Source: Spirochaetota bacterium
GTDB lineage: Bacteria > Spirochaetota > UBA4802 > UB4802
Reading direction: 5' to 3'
Assembly (NCBI GenBank): GCA_029907515.1
Contig: JARYLT010000007.1
Coordinates: 1-60,089 of the forward strand
DNA length: 60,089 nucleotides
Part shown: positions 44,776-53,635 of the stretch, piece after piece
Numbering within the stretch: the first letter of the stretch is position 1
Layout of the letters: every line of letters starts with the position of its first letter
Translations under genes and position numbers: made by a program
The notes under the pieces: generated by a model
Told to the model about the DNA's origin: nothing
The model's input: only the letters and a program-made list of their open reading frames with translations
Database searches by the model: none

Positions 44776-45345
44776 TTATATGGCTCCCCTTTTTTTAAGA
44801 AAGTCAGTGATATACATGATGGCCCTTTCCATACGCCACTTTGCAGTGCGTTCTGAAATATTTAAAATTGTTGCAATATCACTGTACTGTAATTGCTGCC
44901 CAAACCGTAACAGGAATACTTCTCTAAATTTATCCGTTAATGTATCAACAGCCAGTGAAAATTCCTGAGTCAGCTCATTATCAATTATATAATCTTCAGG
45001 TGTTTTTACACCTTCTGCCTGTATCAAACGCTGTTCTTCTCTTTCAATCATGGTATCAGTTTTACGTACTTTATACCTGTGATTCTTGGCACAATTAATT
45101 GCAATCTTATAGATCCACGAAGAAAATGTACGCTTTATGTCAAACTTATGTAAATGCCTGTAAGCCCTGATAAACACATCGTGCATGAGATCTATTGCAT
45201 CTTCCTCATTGTAAACATAGCTATACAGAAGCTTGAAAATACGTTCAGAATAACGCTGGTAAAGCTCTTCAAATGCCTGGTCATTGCCGTCAATCACACA
45301 CTTAACTAATTCTTCATCTGTCAGAGCTTTAAAAGTTTGACTCAT
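44776..45345 (-). CDS. ECF-type RNA polymerase sigma factor
   Basis: A 189-residue sigma factor with only regions 2 and 4. Region 2 includes DQAFEELYQRYSERIFKLLY, DAIDLMHDVFIRAYRHLHKF and FSSWIYKIAINCAKNHRY. Region 4 includes FREVFLLRFGQQLQYSDIAT and LNISERTAKWRMERA. It sits directly upstream of a FecR-domain membrane protein that likely controls it. Its regulon is unknown. Confidence 0.93.
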   Translation of the reverse strand: MSQTFKALTDEELVKCVIDGNDQAFEELYQRYSERIFKLLYSYVYNEEDAIDLMHDVFIRAYRHLHKFDIKRTFSSWIYKIAINCAKNHRYKVRKTDTMIEREEQRLIQAEGVKTPEDYIIDNELTQEFSLAVDTLTDKFREVFLLRFGQQLQYSDIATILNISERTAKWRMERAIMYITDFLKKRGAI

Positions 45346-45435
45346 TGTTATTAGTATATATCACTGGAATGTATTAAAAGTGCAATGCAGGTAAAAAATT
45401 TTTTGGATATTTATTATTTCTTTCATACTATCTAT

Positions 45436-45777
45436 TTATAGATGCTGACGGGATTTTCCCGATACACTGAAAACATCTCCAATCAATCCTTCATCAAGCA
45501 TTGAAATGAGCATATTGGTTTTTTCGCGGATTTCATCAGTTGCCATATATTCAGATTCTTTAATCTGAAAGAGCTCATCCGCAATATTCAGCGCAGCAAG
45601 GATTGCAATCTGCAGTGGGCTTGCATTCGTTATATTGCTTGCAACATCTTCCATCTTTGCGTTAACAAAATCAGCAACTCTTGCTATATAATCAGCTGAT
45701 GCATCTCCTTCGATAGTATAAACCTGACCCAGTATGGTTACTTTAACTTTATTGGGATTATGCACACCTGATATCAT
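45436..45777 (-). CDS. zapA: Cell division protein ZapA
   Basis: A 113-residue FtsZ-associated protein. KVTILGQVYTIEGDASADYI, VADFVNAKMEDVASNI and PLQIAILAALNIADELFQIK are the ZapA pattern. It bundles FtsZ filaments. Its start overlaps the stop of the preceding acidic coiled-coil gene by 4 bases, so the two are coupled. Confidence 0.88.
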   Translation of the reverse strand: MISGVHNPNKVKVTILGQVYTIEGDASADYIARVADFVNAKMEDVASNITNASPLQIAILAALNIADELFQIKESEYMATDEIREKTNMLISMLDEGLIGDVFSVSGKSRQHL

Positions 45778-46412
45778 TTTTCATCATCCTCAATAATTAT
45801 AAAATCTTCATCATCAGAAATTTTATCTTTTGCTTCCTTCTTTTCGGTAGTTTCTTCATCAATTATTATCAAATCCCCATCAACATCATCAATAACTATC
45901 TCTTCATCTGTATCATCCAGTAATACTATTTCATCTTCTTCTGTTGGGAGGGTGTCAACTTCCACATCGCCCTTTGAGCTTTGCGTATCATCAATGATGA
46001 TAATATCCTCTTCATCTGCTGGTTTCTCTTCCAGAAATTCTTCTACAGGTTTTGGTTCAGGGCGTTGTGGTTTTGGCTGCACTGGCTGCGGTTGTGGTTT
46101 TGCTTCAAATGCAGGAGCTTTACCTGATTTTAATGTATCAAGTTTACCCAGCATTTCAATAATCTTCTTTTCCAGTACTTCCTCGCGCTGTTTAATCTGA
46201 GCAAGTTCATTGGTGGCATTCTCAATTTCTTTTTTAAGCCGTGCTATTTCCTGCTCCTTTTCTTCCAGGCTCAATCTCGCTTCCTCAGCCTGTACTTTTA
46301 GCGATTCATTATCTGATTCTAACTTGGCATTTTCTGCTCTAAGATCTCCAATAAGCTGTAATGCTTTTATAATCCTGCTTTCAAGCTCCTCTAATTGCTG
46401 CATTGTAATCAT
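45774..46412 (-). CDS. Coiled-coil protein with acidic/hydrophobic repeat tail, zapA partner
   Basis: A 212-residue protein not assigned to a known family. Residues 5-95 form a continuous coiled coil with heptads (LEELESRIIKALQLIGDL and onward), like ZapB in style. A Pro/Gln/Lys-rich linker follows (about 100-125). The tail holds five blocks of branched hydrophobics fenced by acids: EEDIIIIDD, EDEIVLLDD, DEEIVIDD, DGDLIIIDE and DEDFIIIEDD. Such blocks could be linear binding motifs. The 4-base overlap with zapA implies a division-site role. This is inference. Confidence 0.8.
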   Translation of the reverse strand: MITMQQLEELESRIIKALQLIGDLRAENAKLESDNESLKVQAEEARLSLEEKEQEIARLKKEIENATNELAQIKQREEVLEKKIIEMLGKLDTLKSGKAPAFEAKPQPQPVQPKPQRPEPKPVEEFLEEKPADEEDIIIIDDTQSSKGDVEVDTLPTEEDEIVLLDDTDEEIVIDDVDGDLIIIDEETTEKKEAKDKISDDEDFIIIEDDEK

Positions 46413-46674
46413 GAGAAAATCCTCCCGAATTAATCATTTTTAAAAAGTTTTACTGTATTAAATGTCGGCATAAAAAAAACTTCAATAAACTAAAATATTA
46501 TTCCCTTAAACCCAAAAATAACTTCAGGATCATATGAAAACACTCAACATATGTGATCGCCATTTAATGTACTGGCAATCAATGCGCCAAACTATTCTTT
46601 AATTCAGTAACAATAAAGTATAATTATCACAGTATAAAATCAAGAGAAATTTTTTAATTTTTTATTATAAAAAA

Positions 46675-47607
46675 TTACCATACAGATGATGCTTCTATTC
46701 CAACTGCATAGTGCAGTGAATAGTCATAGTCCCGTAATACATTGTATACTAATCCGGTACCAATGTACGTTTTTTCACTAAAGAAATACCGAACACCCAG
46801 AGCAGTAACCAGAAAGAGTGTATCATTATACCCTTTATACAATACAGGCAGTCCATGCTCCCCATATACAGGGTTGTTATTAATCCTATCCCCTAAACAA
46901 AAAGACAGGTATGGAATTACAGGGAACATCTCATAAACTGCAGTTAAAGAAAAAGAGGCAATGTCATCCTTTAATCTCCTGTAATAAAGCATACTGTCTT
47001 TTCTCAATGGGTTTAACCCAAAAAGACTTCTCCAGGTGCTTGAACGTGTTACATTAAACGATAGTCCTTCAAATACCGATTCACCTGGCTCTGGTATAAA
47101 TGTATAACAGCCGGAAAATAGCAGTGTCATTGAATGGTTATTATATGCAGCCACAAAATGTAATGAAAATGTTGTAAATCCCAACTCGGTAGGGAAGGTT
47201 TTTTCATTATAATATGCATCAGGAGCGGTTGGTAATCCCAATTCAATGAGCAAGCCACCAGCTACAATATTACATAATAGCCCAAAACTGTGCCAAATAC
47301 TAATTGCGCAATCTCCTATAGTATTGTTCGATAGTTCATGTACATTGGACTGTAACAGTGAAGCAGAAAACCTGATATCAGACCCGGGCAATATGCCTGT
47401 TTGCACGTGCATGTTTTCTTTACTATATGTTGATTTTGTTTGAATTACATCTATACCTGAATACCCTTCAATTGAACCTTCATCAACAGTGTACATGGGA
47501 GGAGTTAATGGCCTGCCTGTAGCCTGGCGGCTGGAGATAGTAACCATAAAAACAAAAAGCGCCATGATAATGGCGCTTATAATTTCTTGTTTAAACAGCA
47601 TAATCAA
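46675..47607 (-). CDS. Predicted outer-membrane beta-barrel protein of unknown function
   Basis: A 310-residue protein with an N-terminal hydrophobic export signal (IISAIIMALFVFMVTIS) and a long run of alternating beta strands. It ends in an aromatic residue (GIEASSVW) after a strand, as many outer-membrane barrels do. Strand examples are MTLLFSGCYTFIPEP and FLVTALGVRYFFSEKTYIGT. No family is recognised. It begins 8 bp after rplT, so it rides on the ribosomal-protein operon. The 260-bp gap on its far side contains only a GATCATATG/CATATGTGATC inverted repeat (46528-46558). Confidence 0.65.
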   Translation of the reverse strand: MIMLFKQEIISAIIMALFVFMVTISSRQATGRPLTPPMYTVDEGSIEGYSGIDVIQTKSTYSKENMHVQTGILPGSDIRFSASLLQSNVHELSNNTIGDCAISIWHSFGLLCNIVAGGLLIELGLPTAPDAYYNEKTFPTELGFTTFSLHFVAAYNNHSMTLLFSGCYTFIPEPGESVFEGLSFNVTRSSTWRSLFGLNPLRKDSMLYYRRLKDDIASFSLTAVYEMFPVIPYLSFCLGDRINNNPVYGEHGLPVLYKGYNDTLFLVTALGVRYFFSEKTYIGTGLVYNVLRDYDYSLHYAVGIEASSVW

Positions 47608-47615
47608 CTACATCA

Positions 47616-47972
47616 CTATGCAGCTTTGTTATTTACCTTTTCAACAATTGCCTTGAAAGCATTGGTATCGCTTACTGCAAGTTCAGCCAGCATCTTACGA
47701 TCAATAAGTATATTGGCTTTCTTCATACCGTCAACGAGACGGCTGTATGAAATACCGTAAAGCCGTGCAGCTGCATTAATACGCATAATCCATAATGCCC
47801 TGAAATCGCGTTTTTTACGCCTTCTATCCTTATACGAATTCTGCAACTTTTTCCTACGGGCATCTTTTGCTGTTCGCCACAGGTTTTTACGTGCACCGTA
47901 AAAACCCTTAACATCTTTTAATATCTTTTCTCTTCTTTTATGATGAACCTTACCTGTTGTTGCTCGTGGCAT
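47616..47972 (-). CDS. rplT: 50S ribosomal protein L20
   Basis: A 118-residue protein: MPRATTGKVHHKRREKILKD, KGFYGARKNLWRTAKDA and FRALWIMRINAAARLYGISY are typical L20. It is early-assembling on 23S rRNA and autoregulates this operon in several bacteria. It is 18 bp after rpmI. Confidence 0.98.
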   Translation of the reverse strand: MPRATTGKVHHKRREKILKDVKGFYGARKNLWRTAKDARRKKLQNSYKDRRRKKRDFRALWIMRINAAARLYGISYSRLVDGMKKANILIDRKMLAELAVSDTNAFKAIVEKVNNKAA

Positions 47973-47990
47973 AATGTGTACCTCACTGTA

Positions 47991-48188
47991 TTATGAATAT
48001 GGCAGTAACCGTGCAAAGCGCTTTGCATCTGAATCAGATACATATGAAGCCTTTCTCAATGCACGTTTGCGCTTTGGGCTTTTTGATTCCAGAAGATGGC
48101 TTTTCCATCCTTTTGCACGTTTTATCTTGCCAGTAGCTGTCACTTTAAAACGCTTCTTTGCTCCACTGCTGGTTTTTAACTTGGGCAT
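47991..48188 (-). CDS. rpmI: 50S ribosomal protein L35
   Basis: A 65-residue, very basic protein starting [20 protein letters not shown], with [20 protein letters not shown]. It is classic L35 between infC and rplT. Confidence 0.97.
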   Translation of the reverse strand: MPKLKTSSGAKKRFKVTATGKIKRAKGWKSHLLESKSPKRKRALRKASYVSDSDAKRFARLLPYS

Positions 48189-48205
48189 CGTATACCTCTC
48201 TTCAC

Positions 48206-48763
48206 TTATTGATTATTGTGCTCCTGAATCCGCTTCTTCTGTGCAGCTGACATTGGAGCCATTATCATGGTTATATTCCTGCCTTCTTTTGAAGGATTAG
48301 TTTCTACCAACGCAACATCTTCTAAAGCCTGTTTAACATCTTCCAGTACCTTGAATCCTAAATCGCTGTGCACCACTTCTCTTCCTCTGAACATGACAGT
48401 AAATTTTACTTTATTGCCTTCCTCAATGAATTCCCGTGCGTGGCGCACCTTATGTTGAAAATCATGCAAATCAATAGAAGGTCTTAATTTAATCTCTTTT
48501 ACCTGAATGACCTTCTGTTTCTTTTTGGCTTCTTTGGCTTTTTTGATTTGCTCAAATTTGAATTTGCTGTAATCTATTATTTTTACAACTGGTGGATCCT
48601 GATTAGGTGATATTTCAACCAGATCTAAGCCTTTATCCTGTGCTTTTTGTAATGCTTCCTGTAACGGAATTACCTGCGGACCACCATCTTCGCCAACTAA
48701 ACGAACCATAGAGGCTCGTATCTCCTCATTTACCCTGAAACGCTTGGTATCAACCCGGTCTAT
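48206..48763 (-). CDS. infC: Translation initiation factor IF-3, starting at a rare AUA codon
   Basis: A 185-residue IF-3. The first ATG (48709) would cut off the conserved N-terminal strand. In the same frame upstream the sequence reads [10 protein letters not shown], which joins directly to [10 protein letters not shown]. The frame goes back to an ATA at 48763 with AAGGAGGG four bases before it, and no ATG, GTG or TTG is as well placed. In many bacteria infC starts at AUU, AUA or AUC, so IF-3, which rejects such starts, limits its own synthesis. The rest has [20 protein letters not shown] and [13 protein letters not shown]. The 217-bp gap back to thrS holds no clear terminator. Confidence 0.93.
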   Translation of the reverse strand: MDRVDTKRFRVNEEIRASMVRLVGEDGGPQVIPLQEALQKAQDKGLDLVEISPNQDPPVVKIIDYSKFKFEQIKKAKEAKKKQKVIQVKEIKLRPSIDLHDFQHKVRHAREFIEEGNKVKFTVMFRGREVVHSDLGFKVLEDVKQALEDVALVETNPSKEGRNITMIMAPMSAAQKKRIQEHNNQ

Positions 48764-48767
48764 GTTA

Positions 48768-48775
48768 CCCTCCTT
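48768..48775 (-). promoter_or_regulatory. Ribosome-binding site fixing the AUA start of infC
   Basis: On the minus strand AAGGAGGG lies four bases before the ATA at 48763-48761. It is the strongest Shine-Dalgarno in the area and decides the start. Confidence 0.85.
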
Positions 48776-48980
48776 ACACTTTTTCTATACACAAAATTTA
48801 TAAACTAATTGATATACTATATACCGTATTATAGAAAATATTTCAACGAAAAAATTTTCCACATCTTATCACTGTTATATATTAATCAACAATAATTCTT
48901 ATTAAAATATAAAAAATGTTACTCACGACTCTGTACACCCTTACATTACTGAAAGCAGAGTAAATGCACATATCACACAT

Positions 48981-50885
48981 CTATTGTTTATTGGCTATCT
49001 GCCGCTGAATAAATGCAACGAACTCATCAACCTTCATTGTTTCAGGCTTCTGCTCGCCCCGTTTACGGACGGCAATAGTATTTTCCTGCATTTCCCTGCC
49101 ACCAATAACACCAATATAGGGGACTCGTTGTTCAATAGCATCTCGTATCTTATATTTTATTGTTTCATCACGTAAATCAGTTTTTACCCGTATTCCCTGT
49201 AAACGCAATTTCAGGGCTAAATCTTTGGTATACTCAGCCTGTTCAGTGCCCACATTGACCAGTATAATCTGTACTGGCGACAACCATACAGGGAATCTTC
49301 CTGCGTAATGTTCGGTTAATATGCCTATGAATCGTTCAATTGATCCTAACAGCGCCCTGTGTATCATATATGGCCTGTGCTTCTGGCCATCGCATCCAAT
49401 ATAGTAAAGGTCAAAGCGGTCAGGAAGATTGAAATCAAACTGAATGGTGGTCATTTGCCATTCACGGCCCAACGCATCCTTTACTTTAAGGTCAATTTTT
49501 GGCCCATAGAATGCTCCGCCACCTTCATCAACTTCTATATCCAGCTTTTCAGCCTGAACAGCTTTTTTCAGTGATTCCTGTGCATCAATCCACCGCTTTT
49601 CTTCGCCTACTGATTTTTGAGGCCTTGTTGCCAGATATGCCTTGATATTGGAAAATCCAAGTACCTTCCACATATACAGTGAAAAACGCAACACCTCACG
49701 TACTTCATCTTCCATCTGTTCAGGAGTGCAGAATATATGTGCATCATCCTGAGTAAACCCACGGACACGGAGCAACCCGTGTAACACGCCCGATTTTTCA
49801 TACCGATAAACGGTACCAAGCTCTGCCCACCGTAGCGGCAAATCTCTATAAGAGTGCAGACTGGTCTGGTAAATCTTGATATGGAAGGGGCAGTTCATGG
49901 GCTTTATGTAATAGTCATTACCATCAATATCCATGGGCGAATACATGTTTTCTTTGTAAAAGTCTAAATGCCCTGAGGTTTCCCACAACGTTGCACGACC
50001 AATATGCGGTGTATACAGTATTTCATAGCCATTGTTAAAGTGTTCTTCACGCCACCACTGTTCTAAGATTGCTCTGAGCCTGCCCCCTTTTGGATGCCAG
50101 TATATAAGGCCACCACCTGCGTCCTCGTGAATGCTGAATAAATCTAACTCCTTCCCCAATACTCTGTGGTCTCGCTTTTTCACTTCTTCTAAAAAAGCTA
50201 AATGTTCCTGCAGCATTTTTTCGTCCGGGAAGGCAACACCATAAATGCGCTGTAGCATCTTGTTTTTTTCATCTCCACGCCAGTATGCACCAGCAATACT
50301 TAATAGCTTGAATGCCTTTATGTAGCCAGTACTGGGAAGATGCGGTCCACGGCATAGATCAACAAAATCGCCCTGTTCATATAATGAAACGATATCGTCC
50401 GATAGTTCCTGTAACAGTTCAACTTTATAGATTTCACCCAATGTTGAAAATAAATCTATGGCATCCTTACGCAGTAATTCTTTGCGGATAATGGGTATAT
50501 CCTCAGTAACTATCTTACGCATTTCCTCTTCTATTTTTTCCAGATCTTCCTGAGTAAAACCACCGGGTTTATCGAAATCATAGTAAAATCCTGTATCAAT
50601 GGCAGGACCTATAGATACTTTAACTTCAGGGAAAAGCCGTTTTACTGCCTGTGCCATAAGGTGCGATGCAGAGTGCCAGAATACATCCCTTCCTTCAACA
50701 CTGTCAAAGGATATGAGTTCAACCTGTGTCGTTCCGGTAACTACTGTACGCAAATCCTTAAGTGCTCCGTTTATTCTGGCTGCAACAGGTTTACTTTTTC
50801 CATTAAGCTTTGCAATAACGTCAAGCAGCGTTTTGCCATCCTGTATTTCCAGTGTTTTCCCGTTGTTCAATTGTACCATTGCCAT
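48981..50885 (-). CDS. thrS: Threonyl-tRNA synthetase
   Basis: A 634-residue class II synthetase. An N-terminal TGS domain (VQLNNGKTLEIQDGKTLLDV) is followed by the editing domain (HSASHLMAQAVKRLFPEV, with C/H pattern DLCRGPHLPSTG). The catalytic domain includes MNCPFHIKIYQ, RGFTQDDAHIFC and YGPKIDLKVKDALGREWQ. The C-terminal anticodon-binding domain is complete. It heads thrS-infC-rpmI-rplT. Confidence 0.98.
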   Translation of the reverse strand: MAMVQLNNGKTLEIQDGKTLLDVIAKLNGKSKPVAARINGALKDLRTVVTGTTQVELISFDSVEGRDVFWHSASHLMAQAVKRLFPEVKVSIGPAIDTGFYYDFDKPGGFTQEDLEKIEEEMRKIVTEDIPIIRKELLRKDAIDLFSTLGEIYKVELLQELSDDIVSLYEQGDFVDLCRGPHLPSTGYIKAFKLLSIAGAYWRGDEKNKMLQRIYGVAFPDEKMLQEHLAFLEEVKKRDHRVLGKELDLFSIHEDAGGGLIYWHPKGGRLRAILEQWWREEHFNNGYEILYTPHIGRATLWETSGHLDFYKENMYSPMDIDGNDYYIKPMNCPFHIKIYQTSLHSYRDLPLRWAELGTVYRYEKSGVLHGLLRVRGFTQDDAHIFCTPEQMEDEVREVLRFSLYMWKVLGFSNIKAYLATRPQKSVGEEKRWIDAQESLKKAVQAEKLDIEVDEGGGAFYGPKIDLKVKDALGREWQMTTIQFDFNLPDRFDLYYIGCDGQKHRPYMIHRALLGSIERFIGILTEHYAGRFPVWLSPVQIILVNVGTEQAEYTKDLALKLRLQGIRVKTDLRDETIKYKIRDAIEQRVPYIGVIGGREMQENTIAVRKRGEQKPETMKVDEFVAFIQRQIANKQ

Positions 50886-50983
50886 TGTAAAAGCCTTTAT
50901 AATGAAATCATAGATGAGATAGCGTTACGTCCCTTATCCTTGTAACACTATTGTTTTTTTTACATCCTTTGATAACAAAAAAT

Positions 50984-51058
50984 TGGGCGATACTGGAGTT
51001 GAACCAGTGACCTCCTGCGTGTCGAGCAGGCGCTCTAACCAGGCTGAGCTAATCGCCC
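50984..51058 (-). tRNA. tRNA-Val (anticodon GAC), with C at position 33
   Basis: A full cloverleaf of 75 nt: acceptor GGGCGAT/ATCGCCC with discriminator A, D-stem GCTC/GAGC, anticodon stem CCTGC/GCAGG, T-stem ACTGG/CCAGT with loop TTCAACT. The anticodon loop is TCGACAC, so the anticodon is GAC (Val). Position 33, almost always U, is C here. CCA is not encoded. A sigma-70 promoter lies about 35 bp upstream. Confidence 0.92.
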
Positions 51059-51090
51059 ATAAAAATAGTGATTACGTTCAGGATGAAATG

Positions 51091-51119
51091 TAAATACGAA
51101 AGAGCTTATTGCCTGTCAA
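51091..51119 (-). promoter_or_regulatory. Sigma-70 promoter for the tRNA gene
   Basis: On the minus strand TTGACA (51119-51114) and TATTTA (51096-51091) are 17 bp apart. The -35 overlaps the stop codon of the upstream membrane-protein gene. Confidence 0.6.
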
Positions 51120-51520
51120 GACTTTTTCACAAATTCACGCTGTAGTGACAGTATAGCACACAATCCAAAAACCACACACCAAATATTAATAAACGCATTG
51201 AGTACGCCATCCATAACGGTGATTGTGTACATGCCATTCTGCCAGTTAAACGCCATATCAAGTAACCCCAAGAAAATTAAACCACCCGATGCAGGCAAAA
51301 GCAGATACAAAGCTCTGTCACGTTGTTTTATTGCCAGGATTCCTCCAATAATAAGAGCTATCGCTAACACTGTATCTGGCAGGGGAAAGGAATGTTCATA
51401 GGCAAAATAGCATGCCGGCGGATTTTCCGGGGCAAGCCCTACTGTGAAAAAGGCAATCCAGAATAAAAGGATTCCTATCCCGGTAACTATCGCCAAATAT
51501 GCTGTTGTTTTTAATGACAT
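51116..51520 (-). CDS. Four-helix membrane protein of unknown function
   Basis: A 134-residue protein with four predicted membrane helices: YLAIVTGIGILLFWIAFFTV, TVLAIALIIGGILAI, YLLLPASGGLIFLGLLDMAF and FINIWCVVFGLCAIL. No family is recognised. It follows the SDR gene by 30 bp in the same direction, so it is probably the last gene of the lipid-enzyme-like operon. Confidence 0.7.
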   Translation of the reverse strand: MSLKTTAYLAIVTGIGILLFWIAFFTVGLAPENPPACYFAYEHSFPLPDTVLAIALIIGGILAIKQRDRALYLLLPASGGLIFLGLLDMAFNWQNGMYTITVMDGVLNAFINIWCVVFGLCAILSLQREFVKKS

Positions 51521-51550
51521 AAAACCTCCTAATTATTATTTTGATGTTCC

Positions 51551-52366
51551 CTATTTCTTTTGAACCTTTTTTATCTGAGAAAGCATCACTGCTTCAACAA
51601 GCCATGGAGCATACCGTTTGGCAATCCAGGTGAGTTTACTGTCAAAGTTTGCAAGGATTATAAACTTCTTCTTTTTCATTCCTTTAAGCAGGGCCTGTGC
51701 CACTTCATCAGGTGACATCACCCTGGCTGACTTTGATATCTCTTTGGTTTCATCGGGCTTTGTTCTGTTTTCAACTTCAAAGCCGGGAGTATCAGTGTCA
51801 GGGGGACAGAGCACCGACACAGTAATATTATACCGTTTGAGCTCGCTTCGTAATACTTCCGAAAACCCAACTATGGCAAATTTTGATGCGCTGTAATCAC
51901 TATACCCGAATACACCTACCAGCCCTGCCAGCGATGATGTATTGACAATGTAGCCGCCTTTTTGCTTCATATGTGGCACTAAAAAAGAACAGGTATTCCA
52001 TATACCAAACAAATTTATTTTCATAGTTTCTTCAAACTGCTTATAGCTTATATCTTCAAAATATTTGGGATAGGCCCTGCCAGCACAATTGATGAGAATA
52101 TCACAGGAGTCAAACTGACGTAAGGCTTGAGTAAAAACTTTTTTAACCTGTGCGTTGTCCGATACATCGCACTGATACCATGCAAATCGCTGGCCATGGC
52201 GCTTTTTTGCCTGTTCAATTTCTTTCATTGCTTCTTCAAGGCGTGCTCTATTGCGGGCAAATATGGCAACATTGGCTCCCTCCTGTGAAAGAAGCTTTGC
52301 TACCGATAATCCAATGCCACTGGAACCCCCAGGGATGAAGACTGTTTTACCTGCAAAATTTTCCAT
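51551..52366 (-). CDS. Short-chain dehydrogenase, 3-ketosphinganine-reductase-like
   Basis: A 271-residue SDR. The cofactor site is PGGSSGIGLSVAKLL, the NAG-type motif is NCAGRAYPKYFEDI, and the catalytic Ser/Tyr/Lys are in NTSSLAGLVGVFGYSDYSASK. After the active site it reads CPPDTDTPGFEVENRTKPDE. From memory this closely follows eukaryotic 3-ketodihydrosphingosine reductase (PPDTDTPGF.EENRTKP.ET). That makes a 3-keto-long-chain-base substrate likely, though generic SDR activity cannot be excluded. It is 15 bp downstream of an NAD-dependent epimerase/dehydratase gene. Confidence 0.88.
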   Translation of the reverse strand: MENFAGKTVFIPGGSSGIGLSVAKLLSQEGANVAIFARNRARLEEAMKEIEQAKKRHGQRFAWYQCDVSDNAQVKKVFTQALRQFDSCDILINCAGRAYPKYFEDISYKQFEETMKINLFGIWNTCSFLVPHMKQKGGYIVNTSSLAGLVGVFGYSDYSASKFAIVGFSEVLRSELKRYNITVSVLCPPDTDTPGFEVENRTKPDETKEISKSARVMSPDEVAQALLKGMKKKKFIILANFDSKLTWIAKRYAPWLVEAVMLSQIKKVQKK

Positions 52367-52381
52367 AGTTACTATCTCCTT

Positions 52382-53386
52382 TTATTTTGTTTTCAACGAT
52401 TCAAGATCAAGTGTTTTTAGCCACTGCATTGTGCGCTCAAATCCTTCTTTAAATGATATTTTAGGTACCCAGCCCAATTCACGTTTTGCTTTATCAATGC
52501 TGAATTGCAGGCGTGACCCTAAATTTTTTACAGTATATGTTGTAAGCAGTGGACGTTTTTCAATATTAAACAATTTCCATAAAAATTCCATTATCACTGC
52601 TGCTGTGTATGCCGTCCAGTAGGGTATATGGGTTTTTATTGGTTTTACACCTAATGCATTGGCTATGCCTTCGCAAAATTTTTGCAATGTAACGCTTTCA
52701 CCATCATGCACCAGATAGCCATTACCAACAGCCCGTTTATCAACTGCAATTAACAATAGTAAATCTACCAGATTTTCAACATAGGTTGGCCACACCAGTA
52801 CATCCTTGCGCCAGAAAATGAGTTCACGTTTGACAATTGCATCAGCTAACAGTGGGACAAATGTCTGATCCCCCGGGCCATACACCCAGCAAGGGTATAC
52901 CATAGTAACCGGAAGCCTTTTTTCACGATGGTAGCGCCACATCACCTCTTCAGCTTTTATTTTATAATCTGGATATGGCTCGCCCCAGGGTTCAAGTGGA
53001 AATGATTCATCCATTACCACGTCTTCCCTTAAGCCAAATACATCATTTGTGGAGATATCAACAACCCTCTTAACCTTTGCCCACACGGCAGCCTCACAAA
53101 CATTTTTTGCTCCACCAACGGTAACCTCTTCAAATAGTTTTTGCGGTGCCCAGTCAGTTACCACCGCAGCACAGTTAAATACCACATCGCATCCTTTCAC
53201 TGCTTTTTTAACACTTTCAAGATCTCTGATATCGCCCTGTATAACCTCTACGTTATTCTTTTTTAGTTCCGGTATTTTGGGGTCATTGGGTAATACCAGC
53301 GCCTTTATAGAATGTTTTTTTTGAAGCAATGCTTTAACTAAATTTCCTCCAATAAAGCCAGTTGCACCAGTAACACATGCTTTCAT
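52382..53386 (-). CDS. NAD-dependent epimerase/dehydratase (extended SDR, 3-beta-HSD-like)
   Basis: A 334-residue extended SDR. The Rossmann motif is VTGATGFIGGNLVKALL. The usual catalytic YxxxK is PDYKIKAEEVMW (Y..K), and VYPCWVYGPGD follows. The C-terminal half contains a hydrophobic stretch (YWTAYTAAVIMEFLWKLF), as in membrane-associated 3-beta-hydroxysteroid-dehydrogenase-like proteins. Some bacterial ceramide pathways use an enzyme of this class with a keto-reductase. Pairing with the neighbouring KDSR-like SDR fits but is not proof. It is the first gene of the three-gene operon. Confidence 0.87.
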   Translation of the reverse strand: MKACVTGATGFIGGNLVKALLQKKHSIKALVLPNDPKIPELKKNNVEVIQGDIRDLESVKKAVKGCDVVFNCAAVVTDWAPQKLFEEVTVGGAKNVCEAAVWAKVKRVVDISTNDVFGLREDVVMDESFPLEPWGEPYPDYKIKAEEVMWRYHREKRLPVTMVYPCWVYGPGDQTFVPLLADAIVKRELIFWRKDVLVWPTYVENLVDLLLLIAVDKRAVGNGYLVHDGESVTLQKFCEGIANALGVKPIKTHIPYWTAYTAAVIMEFLWKLFNIEKRPLLTTYTVKNLGSRLQFSIDKAKRELGWVPKISFKEGFERTMQWLKTLDLESLKTK

Positions 53387-53572
53387 TGCAAACCTCCTAT
53401 TTATTTATCATTGTTGGGGTATCTTTTATCATAAGATTTGATGGTATGCTTAATCATGGCTAACATACTGTTTTTTCAATTTTTAAACTATCAATATTTC
53501 TATGCAAAATTTCAAGTAAAATATATGCTTTTTACCTGCATTTGTTCAATTTATGGAAGTATCCAGGGTATA

Positions 53573-53619
53573 ATGCTCTGACCCCATTTTTTGGTATTAC
53601 ACAGGCGCTCTTGCGCCTG
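53573..53619. repeat. ATGCTCTGACCCC motif plus GC-rich hairpin (REP-like)
   Basis: ATGCTCTGACCCC (53573-53585) is followed 16 bp later by CAGGCGC-tctt-GCGCCTG (53602-53619). The same motif occurs four times near the transposase at 59.4-59.7 kb. The hairpin lies 17 bp beyond the stop of the radical SAM gene and could also act as its transcript end, but it lacks a T-run. The remaining bases of the gap back to 53387 show nothing else. Confidence 0.55.
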
Positions 53620-53635
53620 AGCGCGTGCAGTCTCT

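Noticed and set aside
45346-45435. 6S RNA downstream of zapA (a common position)
   Set aside because: The gap is only 90 bp and unstructured.
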